A stretch of DNA of 64,000 nt from Bilamarchaeum sp040758595 (GTDB lineage Archaea > Micrarchaeota > Micrarchaeia > Anstonellales > Bilamarchaeaceae), in assembly GCA_040758595.1 (NCBI GenBank), contig JBFLVJ010000004.1:1-64000 (forward strand), written 5' to 3'. The notes under the pieces are model-generated. The model did not search any database. It was not told the origin of the DNA and was given only the letters and a program-made list of their open reading frames with translations. Below are positions 48,450 through 57,150 of this stretch, piece by piece (position 1 is the stretch's first letter; each line of letters begins with the position of its first letter). The translations under genes and the position numbers were made by a program.

Positions 48450-49744
48450 GATTCCCCGCGCAGAGCCGCCATCCTGGCAGATTTGCTTCCGACAAGCTTG
48501 GAGGTGCCGATGTCGCTCCGGTGCCACACCGGTCCCTTGATGTGCCTGCATCCCTCTTCAGCGGCCTTCTCGGCCTCATCGAGAGTTTCCGCGATGCCGA
48601 GCAATCCGAAAGCGCGCGAACCTGTGGTGAGTATCTTTCCTTCCTGCTCATAGACCGAGGCGTAATATATCTTCGCCCCGCACCCTTCGAGCCCGTGAGC
48701 GTCTATCTCCACCGGTTTGTCCCTGACCGGCTTCTCCGGATATCCTTCGGGCACCAGGTACTTGACCACGGTGCACTGGTCGGAGAACTTCGGCGGCCGC
48801 AGCTGTCCCTCGGCCATAGACAGGAAGACGTTTGATAGCGGATCTTCGAGCAGTGCCAGCACGTTCATGGCTTCAGGATCGCCGAACCTGGCGTTGAATT
48901 CTATGACCCTGATGCCCTTTGCCGTGAGTATGAACTGGCCGTAGAGGACGCCGCGGAAGGGCACGCCGTCCTTCTTCATGGCATGGACGACCTCCTGCAG
49001 TATCTTCTTCCCCTGCCCGATGTCCTCCTCTTGCATGAAGGGCAGCCTCTTGCCGGTGGAATAGCTTCCCATCCCTCCGGTATTCGGCCCCTTGTCCCCT
49101 TCATACGCCCTCTTGTGGTCCTGCACAGGAGGCATGGCCGCGATCCGCGAGCCGTCCGAGAATCCCTGCAGCGTGAACTCCTCGCCCACAAGCTTCTCCT
49201 CTATGAGGGCCTTGCCGTCTTTTCCTATGAGCGAGCGCGCATATGCCATCATCTCTTCAGTGCCTCCGTGCTCGCCGCTTATCCGCACGCCTTTCCCGCC
49301 GCTGAGCCCGAGAGGCTTGACCGCCACCTCCCCGAGATCCTTTATCACCCGAAGCGCGTCCTCGGTGCTGTCCACCACCTCATGGGCCGGGGAGCCGTGA
49401 ATCTTGTGCTTCTCTAGGAGCTCCCTCATGAAGGACTTGTCCCATTCGATGCGGGCAGCGTCCCTGGTAGGGGATGCCACCAGCATCCCTGCCTTCTCCA
49501 GCGCATCGCTCACCCCTGCGGCGAGCGTCGCGTCCGGGCTGGAGAATCCGAGGTCGAACTCCCTGCCTTTGATGGCAGCGCTGACCGCCCTGGTATCCTC
49601 GATATCACATATCCAGTGCCCCTTGGAGAGCTGGGCTATCGCAGGATTCTTCTTGGACATCACAGCATACAGTTCGCAATCCTGTGCCAGTCTCTCGGCT
49701 ATGGCGTGTTCCCTGGCCCCGTTGCCTATCAGAAGAGCTTTCAT
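48446..49744 (-). CDS. purD: Phosphoribosylamine-glycine ligase
   Basis: Joins glycine to phosphoribosylamine in purine synthesis. MKALLIGNGAREHAIAERL is the N-terminal signature, VKPLGLSGGKGVRISGEH and EEKLVGEEFTLQGFSDG are the ATP-grasp motifs, GPNTGGMGSYS binds the phosphate, and FNARFGDPEAMNVL is the GDPE motif. Length of 432 residues is standard. It follows the 70-residue gene at 49762 by 17 nt and overlaps the transglutaminase gene by 4 nt. Confidence 0.96.
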   Translation of the reverse strand: MKALLIGNGAREHAIAERLAQDCELYAVMSKKNPAIAQLSKGHWICDIEDTRAVSAAIKGREFDLGFSSPDATLAAGVSDALEKAGMLVASPTRDAARIEWDKSFMRELLEKHKIHGSPAHEVVDSTEDALRVIKDLGEVAVKPLGLSGGKGVRISGEHGGTEEMMAYARSLIGKDGKALIEEKLVGEEFTLQGFSDGSRIAAMPPVQDHKRAYEGDKGPNTGGMGSYSTGKRLPFMQEEDIGQGKKILQEVVHAMKKDGVPFRGVLYGQFILTAKGIRVIEFNARFGDPEAMNVLALLEDPLSNVFLSMAEGQLRPPKFSDQCTVVKYLVPEGYPEKPVRDKPVEIDAHGLEGCGAKIYYASVYEQEGKILTTGSRAFGLLGIAETLDEAEKAAEEGCRHIKGPVWHRSDIGTSKLVGSKSARMAALRGES

Positions 49745-49761
49745 CCGATTCTCACCTGCTG

Positions 49762-49974
49762 CTAGACCCTATATGCTCCTTTCTTGCTGCCGCCTAACAG
49801 CTCGGAGAACGTGTCTCCGATGGAGCGCTTCAAGGGCGCTTTGACTATGAATGAACGCACATGGGGATACTGCTTGATCAGCTCGAAGCTGAAATAGTAC
49901 TCTGTGAGCTCTCCCCTGGCTTCCTTTCGGGGTTCCTCTATCTTTGCGGACGCCTTGGCCTTCCTGCCGGTCAT
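49762..49974 (-). CDS. Small unknown basic protein of DNA-transfer-like operon
   Basis: 70 residues: a basic N-terminus (MTGRKAKASAKIEEPRKEARG), then YYFSFELIKQYPHVRSFIVKAPLKRSIGDTFSELLGG. The ATG overlaps the stop of the previous gene as ATGA, strong evidence of coupled translation. No family recognised. Confidence 0.55.
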   Translation of the reverse strand: MTGRKAKASAKIEEPRKEARGELTEYYFSFELIKQYPHVRSFIVKAPLKRSIGDTFSELLGGSKKGAYRV

Positions 49975-50675
49975 TCGAAGCGCCTCCTTATGTAGCCCTC
50001 GCGTATCAGCATGTTGAGCCCTTCTTCGGCCCTGGTGACCGCTACAGAGTTCGCCTTCGAGAACTCCCTGATGTCTATCGTGCCGTTGTGGAGCTTTATC
50101 CAGTTGTAGAGGCCCTCCTTCAGCAGGTCGTCTCCCATGCCCGATAGCTGGGTGAGCTTCTTCTGCAGCTCGTCCCTCTTCCTCTCGCACTCCAGAAGGA
50201 GCCGGGTATTGGCCTCCCCCGAGCGCACCAGGTCATCGTATTTTGCGCTCATATCGGTGTACTTGGACTGGAGCTCGCTCAACTGGGTTGAGAACTCCAG
50301 CGCATCCCTTCCGACTATCTTGGACGTCTCGGAAAGCAGGGTGTTGATGTGGGTGAAGATGCCCGTCGGCTTCACATCATAGTACTCCTCGGCGACCTGC
50401 AAAATGTTCAGGAACGTGGGCATCAGATCCAGAAGCCTCGCCACCTTGCTCCTCTTGGCCGAGAAGCTGTAGAGGAAGTCGATGGCCTCCGGGCCGAACT
50501 CCACCCTGTACTCCAGGTATGGTTGGCCCCTCAGATCCGCGCCCTTTATCTTCTCCACGGTGAGCACATTCTTCGCATATGTTATCCTTGTGAATCCCAG
50601 CCCTGACAGAAGCGAGGCGAGGCTCTTGAGCGGCTTCTTCTGCTGCGCCGCGATGGTTATCTTCTCTTCGCTCAT
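49971..50675 (-). CDS. Coiled-coil protein with C-terminal winged helix
   Basis: A 234-residue protein. The first 100 residues form an alpha/beta domain without a clear match (residues 20-80 include GFTRITYAKNVLTVEKIKGADL). Residues about 125-175 form a coiled coil (LSELQSKYTDMSAKYDDLVRSGEANTRLLLECERKRDELQKKL). The last 60 residues look like a winged helix (YNWIKLHNGTIDIREFSKANSVAVTRAEEGLNMLIREGYIRRR). It starts 12 nt after the VirB4-like ATPase and overlaps the 70-residue gene, so it is part of the same system. Perhaps a DNA-binding adaptor, by inference. Confidence 0.6.
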   Translation of the reverse strand: MSEEKITIAAQQKKPLKSLASLLSGLGFTRITYAKNVLTVEKIKGADLRGQPYLEYRVEFGPEAIDFLYSFSAKRSKVARLLDLMPTFLNILQVAEEYYDVKPTGIFTHINTLLSETSKIVGRDALEFSTQLSELQSKYTDMSAKYDDLVRSGEANTRLLLECERKRDELQKKLTQLSGMGDDLLKEGLYNWIKLHNGTIDIREFSKANSVAVTRAEEGLNMLIREGYIRRRFE

Positions 50676-50687
50676 ATCTCATGCCTC

Positions 50688-52277
50688 CTATTCGCTCTCG
50701 CGGCCGTCTTCCAAAACCACGTTCACGACCCCCTTGGTCGCCTTCCTCATCCTCACCAGCGAGAACACCTTGATGAGGTTCTTCTCGTCTATCCCGAGCT
50801 GCCTCAGGAAGGATATGATGGATGGCTTGGAATAGCCGAACTTCTCCAGCACCGCCACCAGCTGCTCGCCGTCCAGCAGGCCGTCGCCCTTCTCGAACTC
50901 GGTCTTGATGAGGCCCAGCTGGCTCTCGTTGAGGCCTATCTCGTAGAGCATCCTTACGAACTGCTCCCTCTCAATCTCGACAATCATCTCTCCACCCCGT
51001 ATCTTGTATATGAGAAGCGGCTCTTCGCCGTCTATCTTCTCCATGAGGAATGTCATGACCCTGGACTGCCTCTCGGCGAATATCATGTTCACCGCGGCGT
51101 CTCCGACACCGAACTTGGATATCTCCCCGTCGATGAAATTGGAATAGCCGATGGAGTTCTTCACATAGTCCCTGAACTCCTTGAGTATCAGCCTGAGCAC
51201 GAACACGCTGCCGATGTTGCTGAATATCGTCTTGTGCATGTCGGTCGGGTTCTGCGTGGCGATTATCAGCGAGAAGTTGTACTTGCGCCCTTCCCTGACT
51301 ATCGTTATGACGTCGCTCCTCTCGTCCTGGGCTATCTTCCACGCCTCATCCAGCACCACGAACAGGCGTACGTTCTTGTTGTCCTTCTGCATGCCTTCTA
51401 GGCGCATGAGCTCTTTTATGTACTGCAGTATAGTCAGGCCCGCGAGGCTGCGCATCTCCTCGCTCGGCAGCTCATGGAGGTCGATGCAGACCAGGCCGCT
51501 GGTCGTCAGCTTCTTGATGTCCAGCGTGGATGTCCCGGCGAAGAAATCAGAGCCCTCAGCCGTGAACCTCTTGAGGAGCCTGGCGGCCTTCTTCTTGCCG
51601 GTCCTCTCGAGCATCCAGACGACATGGGTGAGCGTAGGTCTCTCGCAATCCTCTCTCTTGCAGATCTCGACCAGCGCCTCTTCCAGCTCCTCTTTCCCGA
51701 GCCTGGGCTTTCTGCGCCTCGTCTGCTCCTCCTTCATGGCGCTCGCCTGCTCCTTCATGCTGGGCTTCTGCTTTCCGCCCCGATAGTAGACGTATTCGAG
51801 CGCTTCCTCTATGTCATCCCTCTCGTTCGGGTGGTCCTTGAGGCTGAGCAGGATGTCGAGGGCGGATATTATCTGCTTTATCCTGCTCCTTGTGGGGAGG
51901 CCGACCAGATCCAGTATGTTGAGGCGCTCCTTGGCGAGGTTTATCACCCTTCCGCCCGCCTGCTTGACCCATTCGTCGTATTCGCCCACCCAATCCAGGA
52001 TGACCGCGTTGGTGTTCCAGATTAGGGACGCTCTTGTCAGGAATGTCTTGACGGTGTACGATTTGCCCGAACCGGTTATGCCGATGATGGCGATGTGCGG
52101 ATTGATGAGCTTGGCCGGATTCCAGAACACCGGCGTGCGGAGGAACCTGGTCTTGCCTATGTATACGCCCTGCGTCGGAAGGGAGAGGAGAAGGTCCTTC
52201 CTCGGCTCTGGAGGGTGCACAAGGATCATCTTGCGCGCCACTTCCTTGGAGAGCATATAAGATGGTTTAAGGGTCAT
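50688..52277 (-). CDS. VirB4/HerA-like ATPase (CedB-like)
   Basis: A 529-residue motor ATPase. GVYIGKTRFLRTPVFWNP then HIAIIGITGSGKSYTVKTFLTR give Walker A in the VirB4/TraC context. LFVVLDEAWKIAQDERS is Walker B with the DEAW form, and LIIATQNPTDMH is the following sensor-like motif. The C-terminal 100 residues form a helical tail. Archaeal relatives drive conjugation-like DNA transfer (CedB) or DNA repair (HerA); the VirB4-like GxxxG N-terminus favours the first. A TATA box lies near 52315 and GAGGTAGGG is the ribosome site. Confidence 0.8.
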   Translation of the reverse strand: MTLKPSYMLSKEVARKMILVHPPEPRKDLLLSLPTQGVYIGKTRFLRTPVFWNPAKLINPHIAIIGITGSGKSYTVKTFLTRASLIWNTNAVILDWVGEYDEWVKQAGGRVINLAKERLNILDLVGLPTRSRIKQIISALDILLSLKDHPNERDDIEEALEYVYYRGGKQKPSMKEQASAMKEEQTRRRKPRLGKEELEEALVEICKREDCERPTLTHVVWMLERTGKKKAARLLKRFTAEGSDFFAGTSTLDIKKLTTSGLVCIDLHELPSEEMRSLAGLTILQYIKELMRLEGMQKDNKNVRLFVVLDEAWKIAQDERSDVITIVREGRKYNFSLIIATQNPTDMHKTIFSNIGSVFVLRLILKEFRDYVKNSIGYSNFIDGEISKFGVGDAAVNMIFAERQSRVMTFLMEKIDGEEPLLIYKIRGGEMIVEIEREQFVRMLYEIGLNESQLGLIKTEFEKGDGLLDGEQLVAVLEKFGYSKPSIISFLRQLGIDEKNLIKVFSLVRMRKATKGVVNVVLEDGRESE

Positions 52278-52325
52278 TTCCCTACCTCGACGGTTCTCTT
52301 ATCTCTTAGGCGATATATAAATCTT

Positions 52326-53111
52326 TCAGAAGAGCGCATCCTTGATCTCTTCCTGCGTCGTGGGGAAGAAGTACTCCCACTCGAAGCATTTGAGCATCTC
52401 AAGATCAGAGAGCTCGCGCACATCGCAGCCCAGGGAGCTCGAGAGTATGGTCTTGAGCTCCTTGGCCTGCCTCGTGACCCGGCTTAGCGCCTCATCCCGG
52501 GTGAGGCCGAAGGCGGTCGTGGTCGCGAAGGCGACTATCTCCACCGGGCGCTCGCCCTGGGTTATGCGGTCCAACAGCCTATTCCAGTATGCCAGCTCGC
52601 GGTCCATGCGCATGCTCTCGTCCGCGGCCATCTTGGCTTCCTTGGCCTTCTTGGCTTCGACGGCGCCGCGCTTGCTCTTTATCTCCTCGATGTGTTTGGA
52701 CAGGTCGAGCGTGCTTATCATGAGCGTTACCTTGACTATGTATTTGAGGGAGCTTATCGCTTTCTCGAAAGATTCGAACATGGTCTTCTTCTCGTCCGAC
52801 CCTTTGTCCATGGAGCTCTCGTAGAATTTTATCTCCAGGAACTTGGAGGCGTAGTAGCCGCCCTCGCCCTTCTTCACTATGTGGTCCCTGCTGGAAGGGA
52901 CCTCGTAGCCGCCGTCCCGCACCTCGATTATGTTCGCGGCCCTTGTGAAGAATGGGATGAGAAGGTAGCCGTATTTCCATAGCAGCAGCCCCAGCATGAA
53001 GAAGAATCCTGCGATTATGGGGGTGAGCGGATTCCCTGAGACGAGCGATATAATGACTGCTACGAGGCCGCCCAGAAGAGAGACCACCGTCACCGCTCTA
53101 TTGATGAACAT
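52326..53111 (-). CDS. Two-helix membrane protein (PrgI/VirB3-like N-terminus)
   Basis: About 261 residues. Two adjacent N-terminal helices (TVVSLLGGLVAVIISLVSG and PLTPIIAGFFFMLGLLLWKYG) are followed by a cytosolic domain with a charged helix (SKHIEEIKSKRGAVEAKKAKEAKM). The helical hairpin then a cytosolic domain recalls PrgI/VirB3-like proteins of type IV secretion, which work beside VirB4. The ATG at 53111 lies 26 nt from TATA (TTTATAAAA near 53137). A GTG at 53120 is an alternative start. Family assignment is by architecture only. Confidence 0.5.
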   Translation of the reverse strand: MFINRAVTVVSLLGGLVAVIISLVSGNPLTPIIAGFFFMLGLLLWKYGYLLIPFFTRAANIIEVRDGGYEVPSSRDHIVKKGEGGYYASKFLEIKFYESSMDKGSDEKKTMFESFEKAISSLKYIVKVTLMISTLDLSKHIEEIKSKRGAVEAKKAKEAKMAADESMRMDRELAYWNRLLDRITQGERPVEIVAFATTTAFGLTRDEALSRVTRQAKELKTILSSSLGCDVRELSDLEMLKCFEWEYFFPTTQEEIKDALF

Positions 53112-53147
53112 ATCACACACCTACCATTTCCGTTTTATAAATGCTTG

Positions 53148-54215
53148 TCATATCGAGGCGAACGTCTTGAGCCCTATCTCGCTCCCGAGTATGTTGCCAA
53201 GCTCCTTCACGAAGACCACGGTCACCAGGAGAGAGAAGAGGGGCGCTATCACCGAGTACAGGGCGGTCCGAGAGAGCGCATCGCTGTTACCTTGGAGTAC
53301 CAGGGTGACATCGCCAGTGAAGTCGAGGCTCTGATTCTGCGTCACATTGGTGTAGAGCTCCTGTTCCTGGAGGAAGTCGTCGCACAGCGTATCGGTCGCG
53401 CTGACGTTCGTCACGTTGGTTATGAGTTCGTAATCGTCGGGATCGCACCTAGCGCTAAGGAGGTCCAGTTTGCCCGCGATCGCGTAGTTGCCGTTCAGGT
53501 CGATCACCGGGATGGTGGCATAGAACCGGTTCGAGGTCAAGTTGCCCATCCCGGATGTCGCATCCAGCACCTCCTCCTGCGGGCTCGGGAATATGAGGAT
53601 GAATGTCGGGTAGAACAGGTAGAGCCCGAGCGAGAGCGCGATCAGGAAACCGCCGACCTTCCTTGTGGCGAACAACGTCCTCAGCACCAACCCCACCGGG
53701 AATAACAAGCCCAAAGCGCTCTGCCCTATGAATGCCGCTATCTGCGTGTTGAGCTGGACGAGCGTCATCAGGAGGTTGGTCGAGAGGAGCTGCCATCCAA
53801 GCGCATCCGATACGGCGGACAGGTTCTTGAAAGGCGAGATCGCGAATGAGCCGAAATCCAGGCTCAGCCCCTGGTAGTATCCCACAAGAGCCAGCGTGCC
53901 GACTATACCCTGGAGCATGAGGAACAAGGAATCGTTGAGGCCGCCTAGCATGCAGCTCAATTGGACCATCACATCTCCCTGGGCGCAGCTTTCGGTCACG
54001 ACCGATGAGCTGACCATGGCGACCAGCTCGATGACCGCAGCGAAGGAGCCGATTATGGCCGCGTTTATCACCGACTGGATGAGCTCTTCAAGGCCGAAAT
54101 GCTCCAGCCTCTTGATGCCAAAAGCCCTTCCCAGCCCGACCATGAGTCCCGCGAGAACGATGGATGCGGTCACGACCACTACCGCGATCTCTACCCCTAT
54201 GAATCCGTCCGCCAT
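53148..54215 (-). CDS. CedA/VirB6-like polytopic membrane protein
   Basis: A 355-residue protein with about six to seven helices: IAVVVVTASIVLAGLMVGLG, NAAIIGSFAAVIELVAMV, FLMLQGIVGTLALVGYYQG, a long hydrophobic block at 150-215 and a final one near 320. An outside loop (about 220-300) is rich in N-glycosylation sequons (NLT, NVT, NVS, NVT, NQS) and has two cysteines. VirB6/CedA proteins form the inner-membrane DNA channel. TATA-like CTATTTAATATT 26 nt upstream gives a leaderless ATG 54215. Confidence 0.6.
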   Translation of the reverse strand: MADGFIGVEIAVVVVTASIVLAGLMVGLGRAFGIKRLEHFGLEELIQSVINAAIIGSFAAVIELVAMVSSSVVTESCAQGDVMVQLSCMLGGLNDSLFLMLQGIVGTLALVGYYQGLSLDFGSFAISPFKNLSAVSDALGWQLLSTNLLMTLVQLNTQIAAFIGQSALGLLFPVGLVLRTLFATRKVGGFLIALSLGLYLFYPTFILIFPSPQEEVLDATSGMGNLTSNRFYATIPVIDLNGNYAIAGKLDLLSARCDPDDYELITNVTNVSATDTLCDDFLQEQELYTNVTQNQSLDFTGDVTLVLQGNSDALSRTALYSVIAPLFSLLVTVVFVKELGNILGSEIGLKTFASI

Positions 54216-54313
54216 CGGACATGGATGATTGCCCTAATATTAAATAGCTTTCCGTCCCTTGCTCAGGGGCGGAGGCAGAACAGCGCGTCTTAGTTGACAT
54301 GGGCCCGGGAAAC

Positions 54314-54333
54314 CCAACGTCTTCAGACGTTGG
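54314..54333. mobile_element. Hairpin at left end of IS605-type remnant
   Basis: CCAACGTC-TTCA-GACGTTGG is a perfect 8-bp stem. Hairpins of this kind mark the ends of IS200/IS605-type elements. It lies 76 nt before the tnpB remnant. Confidence 0.45.
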
Positions 54334-54346
54334 ATGAAAGGGCCAC

Positions 54347-54362
54347 CATTTCCGCGGAAATG
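54347..54362. repeat. 16-bp perfect palindrome beside tnpB remnant
   Basis: CATTTCCGCGGAAATG lies 14 nt after the first hairpin and about 47 nt before the tnpB start codon. Probably also part of the element's left end. Confidence 0.4.
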
Positions 54363-54408
54363 TGCTGCGTCAGTTTTTCTTTATAGATAAACCAAGGAAT
54401 TTCTATTC

Positions 54409-54996
54409 ATGGGGATGAATAGGGCATGGCGCTACAGATTATATCCTTCCAAAGCCCAGGAACAGGACTTGAACAGTTACCTATATGGATGCAAAAACCT
54501 CTGGAATTCTCTTCTTGAGTTTACAAAAGAGCACTATCAGAAGACCGGAAAATTCCCTAAAAGAAGCCAGTTGCATCTCCTCACAAAGAATGTGGGGCTT
54601 TATTCCCAAGTCGCCCAGAATGTTGCTGACAGGCTTGCTAAATCGCTGAAAGGAATCCCTGCAAGAAAAAGAGCAGGGAAGAAAGCAGGATTCCCTAGAT
54701 TCAAATCCATAGAGAGGGTGAAATCATTCACTTATCCTCAGTTTGGCTTCAAACTAGAAGAGAAACTGGAACTCTCTGGCATAGGAGCTATCGCAATCAA
54801 AAAGCACAGAGATATCCAGGGCACAATCAAGACCTTGACAATCAAGCGATCGCCTTCAGGAAAATGGCATGCAATTTTCACTACTGAAACAAAAGGGATG
54901 GTTCCTCACAAGAAAACCGGAAAGAAGATTGCAGCTTCCCATGCTCTAGTCCCCGAACGGATCATTTCCCGGCCGGCAGGCGAGGATCTCTTTTAG
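54409..54996 (+). pseudogene. tnpB: tnpB (IS200/IS605) remnant, 3' end missing
   Basis: Only the N-terminal part of a TnpB-type RNA-guided nuclease remains. NRAWRYRLYPSKAQEQDLNSYLYGCKNLWNSLLEF and FPRFKSIERVKSFTYPQFGFKLE match the N-terminal domains. Real TnpB continues for another 200 residues with the RuvC-like catalytic motifs and a zinc knuckle; here similarity ends near residue 178 (about 54940), and the rest is antisense to the neighbouring gene. No omega-RNA end is expected, as the 3' end is lost. DNA is more AT-rich than neighbours. It is inactive by itself. Confidence 0.85.
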
Positions 54997-56823
54997 CGAT
55001 AGCATGACTGAAGAGTGGTCCCTCCTCCGCGGATCCTTCAGTCCGACCCTGATGTTCTCCTCTATCGGCACTCCCTCCTGGCAAGCGTAGAACAGGGCAT
55101 CGTTGGCGTTCTCCTTGACTTGTGGCTCAGTATCACGAAGAGCGCTGATAAGGGCCTGGACGGCTTCTTGGGGAATGCTATCCCCCCGGTAGGCTACCTC
55201 GAGGAAGAGCTTGCTTGTCCGTATCCGGACCTCTGCATCCGCATCCGAGAGTTTCTCCACGAAATACTGCACGTCTCTTGTTATGCCATTTGCGATGACG
55301 CTGCGGCAGAGCTCATCGAACATGGTCATGTCGGTATCCGTCTTTGCATCAGCGGGCGGTGCCATGGGATGCATCGGCCCTCCCATCACGTCCTCTAATC
55401 CATGCGGTTCGGGCGCTGCTTCGGGCTCAGGCACGCTCCCGAAAGCCTTCTCGAAGGCTTTATCGAATTCGTTGCTCCCGTTCTGGGGCCGGGCAGACGC
55501 TGTAAGCGAACTCGGCTTCGGAAGGTTTACCTCTCCCTTGGCTACCCTGCTCTTTATTATGAAAAGACCCGCAGCGTTGAGCCGCATCTCCACATGGGTA
55601 CCGGCCACCACGAAGCTCTTGCTGCATCTCCCTTTGAGTATGAATCTCCTCTGGTATGGCATCTCCTTGGAATAGGCATCCGGATTGAAATCGTCCGCAC
55701 GATAGAGCTCTAGGCTGACGCTGTCGCCGCCCTTGCCGAAACCTGAACCTACCGGTCCCAGGCGGAACCCGTGGCCTACATCCATCGTAAGTATGTCCAC
55801 CTTCCGATTCAGATAAACGTTTTCCAGTTCGGGGCCTGCCTTGCGCCTGCCACTGAAATCCGGCAATATCGTGTTCGGCCTCAGATGCCTTATCTCGGCC
55901 AATATGCGTTCCCTGCCGCCATTGATGGTGATCCGGTACCCATTATCGGTGACCAGCACCGCCTCTTTCGTCCCGGCGGAATCGACCATGATTCTCTCAT
56001 AAGTACCTGATACGCCGTGGGTCACCTTCAGGTGGATCCGACCCTCTTCCCGGGCCAGCAATTCAACCGAACAGTCCGGTGTCACATCCGAGCTTCCCCC
56101 AGCGTCCGCTTTGCCGAAAAGCGCCACTACCGTCCCGTCCCGGGGCAAAAGGGGATCGGTTATCTCAGGCATCTCCCAGCCAGCATCCTCGATGTACTCC
56201 TCCGGGTCTACGGCATCAAATATGCTAGGTCCGTCATCGCCTTTGCCTGCAGATGCGGTTCTCTCTAACTCCGCGGCCATCGCATCTATTATCCTCCTGT
56301 CCTTGGCCGCCTTTAGCGCTTCTGCTTCCGCTTCGGCCTTCTCAGCCTTCCTTTCCTCGGCGATTCTCTTCAAATCAGCAAGCGATGTTAGCACTGATGG
56401 GGCTGGCCCGTCCCTTTCAGGCTCTTCTTCCGCCTGGGCTTGTGCTGCGGCTTCGGGCCTGGCGTCTTCCCTAATCCCCACCAGGTTGCCGACATCAAGC
56501 TCCTGGGTGATCTCTTTCGGACCATGCGCTGCAGGGGCCATCTGCGCTCCTGCTAGCGAATCGAGCACCAGATCGTCACCCCCGAGGGCCATCGGAGCGG
56601 CAGCGGCCGGCGCGGTAGCGTTCACTCTCGAAGCGGCCCCGTCCCTGACCTCGATAAGGTCCCTTATATCGAGCTCCTGGGTCGGGCTCCCGGTATCTAT
56701 CTCCCCTCGGATTATCCTTGTCATATGGGGCTCATCGCTCGGCTTGGACCATCGGAGCCTGCCGATATCTGTGGCGAGAATCCCGAACCTGGTCGCTAAG
56801 GAACGATTCATCCTCTTCTCCAT
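54946..56823 (-). CDS. Large unknown protein with duplicated N-terminal motif and HEAT-like C-terminus
   Basis: A 625-residue protein. Two similar short motifs occur in the N-terminal part: TQELDIRDLIEVRD (about 48-61) and TQELDVGNLVGIRED (about 105-119), each in disordered, Ala/Glu-rich linkers. The middle (about 215-430) is beta-rich. The C-terminal 120 residues look like HEAT repeats (VQYFVEKLSDADAEVRIRTSKLFLEVAYRG, ALISALRDTEPQVKENANDALFYA). I do not recognise a family. A TATA box (ATTTATAAAG near 56851) gives a leaderless ATG 56823. Its 3' end overlaps the tnpB remnant, so insertion may have trimmed its C-terminus. Confidence 0.65.
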   Translation of the reverse strand: MEKRMNRSLATRFGILATDIGRLRWSKPSDEPHMTRIIRGEIDTGSPTQELDIRDLIEVRDGAASRVNATAPAAAAPMALGGDDLVLDSLAGAQMAPAAHGPKEITQELDVGNLVGIREDARPEAAAQAQAEEEPERDGPAPSVLTSLADLKRIAEERKAEKAEAEAEALKAAKDRRIIDAMAAELERTASAGKGDDGPSIFDAVDPEEYIEDAGWEMPEITDPLLPRDGTVVALFGKADAGGSSDVTPDCSVELLAREEGRIHLKVTHGVSGTYERIMVDSAGTKEAVLVTDNGYRITINGGRERILAEIRHLRPNTILPDFSGRRKAGPELENVYLNRKVDILTMDVGHGFRLGPVGSGFGKGGDSVSLELYRADDFNPDAYSKEMPYQRRFILKGRCSKSFVVAGTHVEMRLNAAGLFIIKSRVAKGEVNLPKPSSLTASARPQNGSNEFDKAFEKAFGSVPEPEAAPEPHGLEDVMGGPMHPMAPPADAKTDTDMTMFDELCRSVIANGITRDVQYFVEKLSDADAEVRIRTSKLFLEVAYRGDSIPQEAVQALISALRDTEPQVKENANDALFYACQEGVPIEENIRVGLKDPRRRDHSSVMLSLKEILACRPGNDPFGD

Positions 56824-56986
56824 GCTTTTCTAATATCAAAAACACTTTATAAATGTTTTTATTTGTGGTTTTTTGTAAGCAAAGAACCCTTTCACTATCA
56901 TTTAAATTAGTTTTCCAACCAAGCTTTTCCTGCTTAGTATGGCAGACCGCAGGGGTTGGGCAAAGTCTCCTGGGGTCTCCAGACTT
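56824..56986. other. Gene-free stretch upstream of hairpin element
   Basis: Contains the promoter of the HEAT-like gene on the minus strand, an AT-rich CATTTAAATTAG near 56899 that could be a plus-strand TATA box, and no convincing reading frame. A short transcript running into the hairpin array at 56988 is possible. Otherwise I see nothing specific here. Confidence 0.4.
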
Positions 56987-56987
56987 C

Positions 56988-57143
56988 AGTTTCCGGTTCC
57001 GTCCGAAACACGAGACAGGACCGGGCGAAACGACAAACGTTTCGCTGGTGTCGCGGACCATGGGTCCGCGAGCATGCTCGTGGTCGGATTGCCGACCACG
57101 ACATCCAGAGAACGCGACAGCGTTCTCTCGGAAACCGAAAACT
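56988..57143. repeat. Five-hairpin element with heptamer-type outer arms
   Basis: Outer arms AGTTTCCGGTTCCG (56988-57001) and CGGAAACCGAAAACT (57129-57143) are nearly complementary. Inside are five perfect stems: 57025-57045 (8 bp), 57051-57071 (9 bp, ATG loop), 57069-57080 (CGAGCATGCTCG palindrome), 57079-57100 (9 bp) and 57107-57128 (9 bp). The three middle ones can also be enclosed by CTGGTGTCG/CGACATCCAG. It ends 7 nt before tRNA-Gly. It could be a structured RNA, a mobile palindromic element or a processing signal. Confidence 0.6.
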
Positions 57144-57150
57144 CCACTTC

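Noticed and set aside
54409..54996. Functional TnpB with guide RNA
   Set aside because: The RuvC-like catalytic part and the 3' end that encodes the guide RNA are missing.
56935..57145. RNase P RNA or SRP RNA
   Set aside because: The conserved cores of those RNAs are not visible; the stretch is dominated by simple perfect hairpins.
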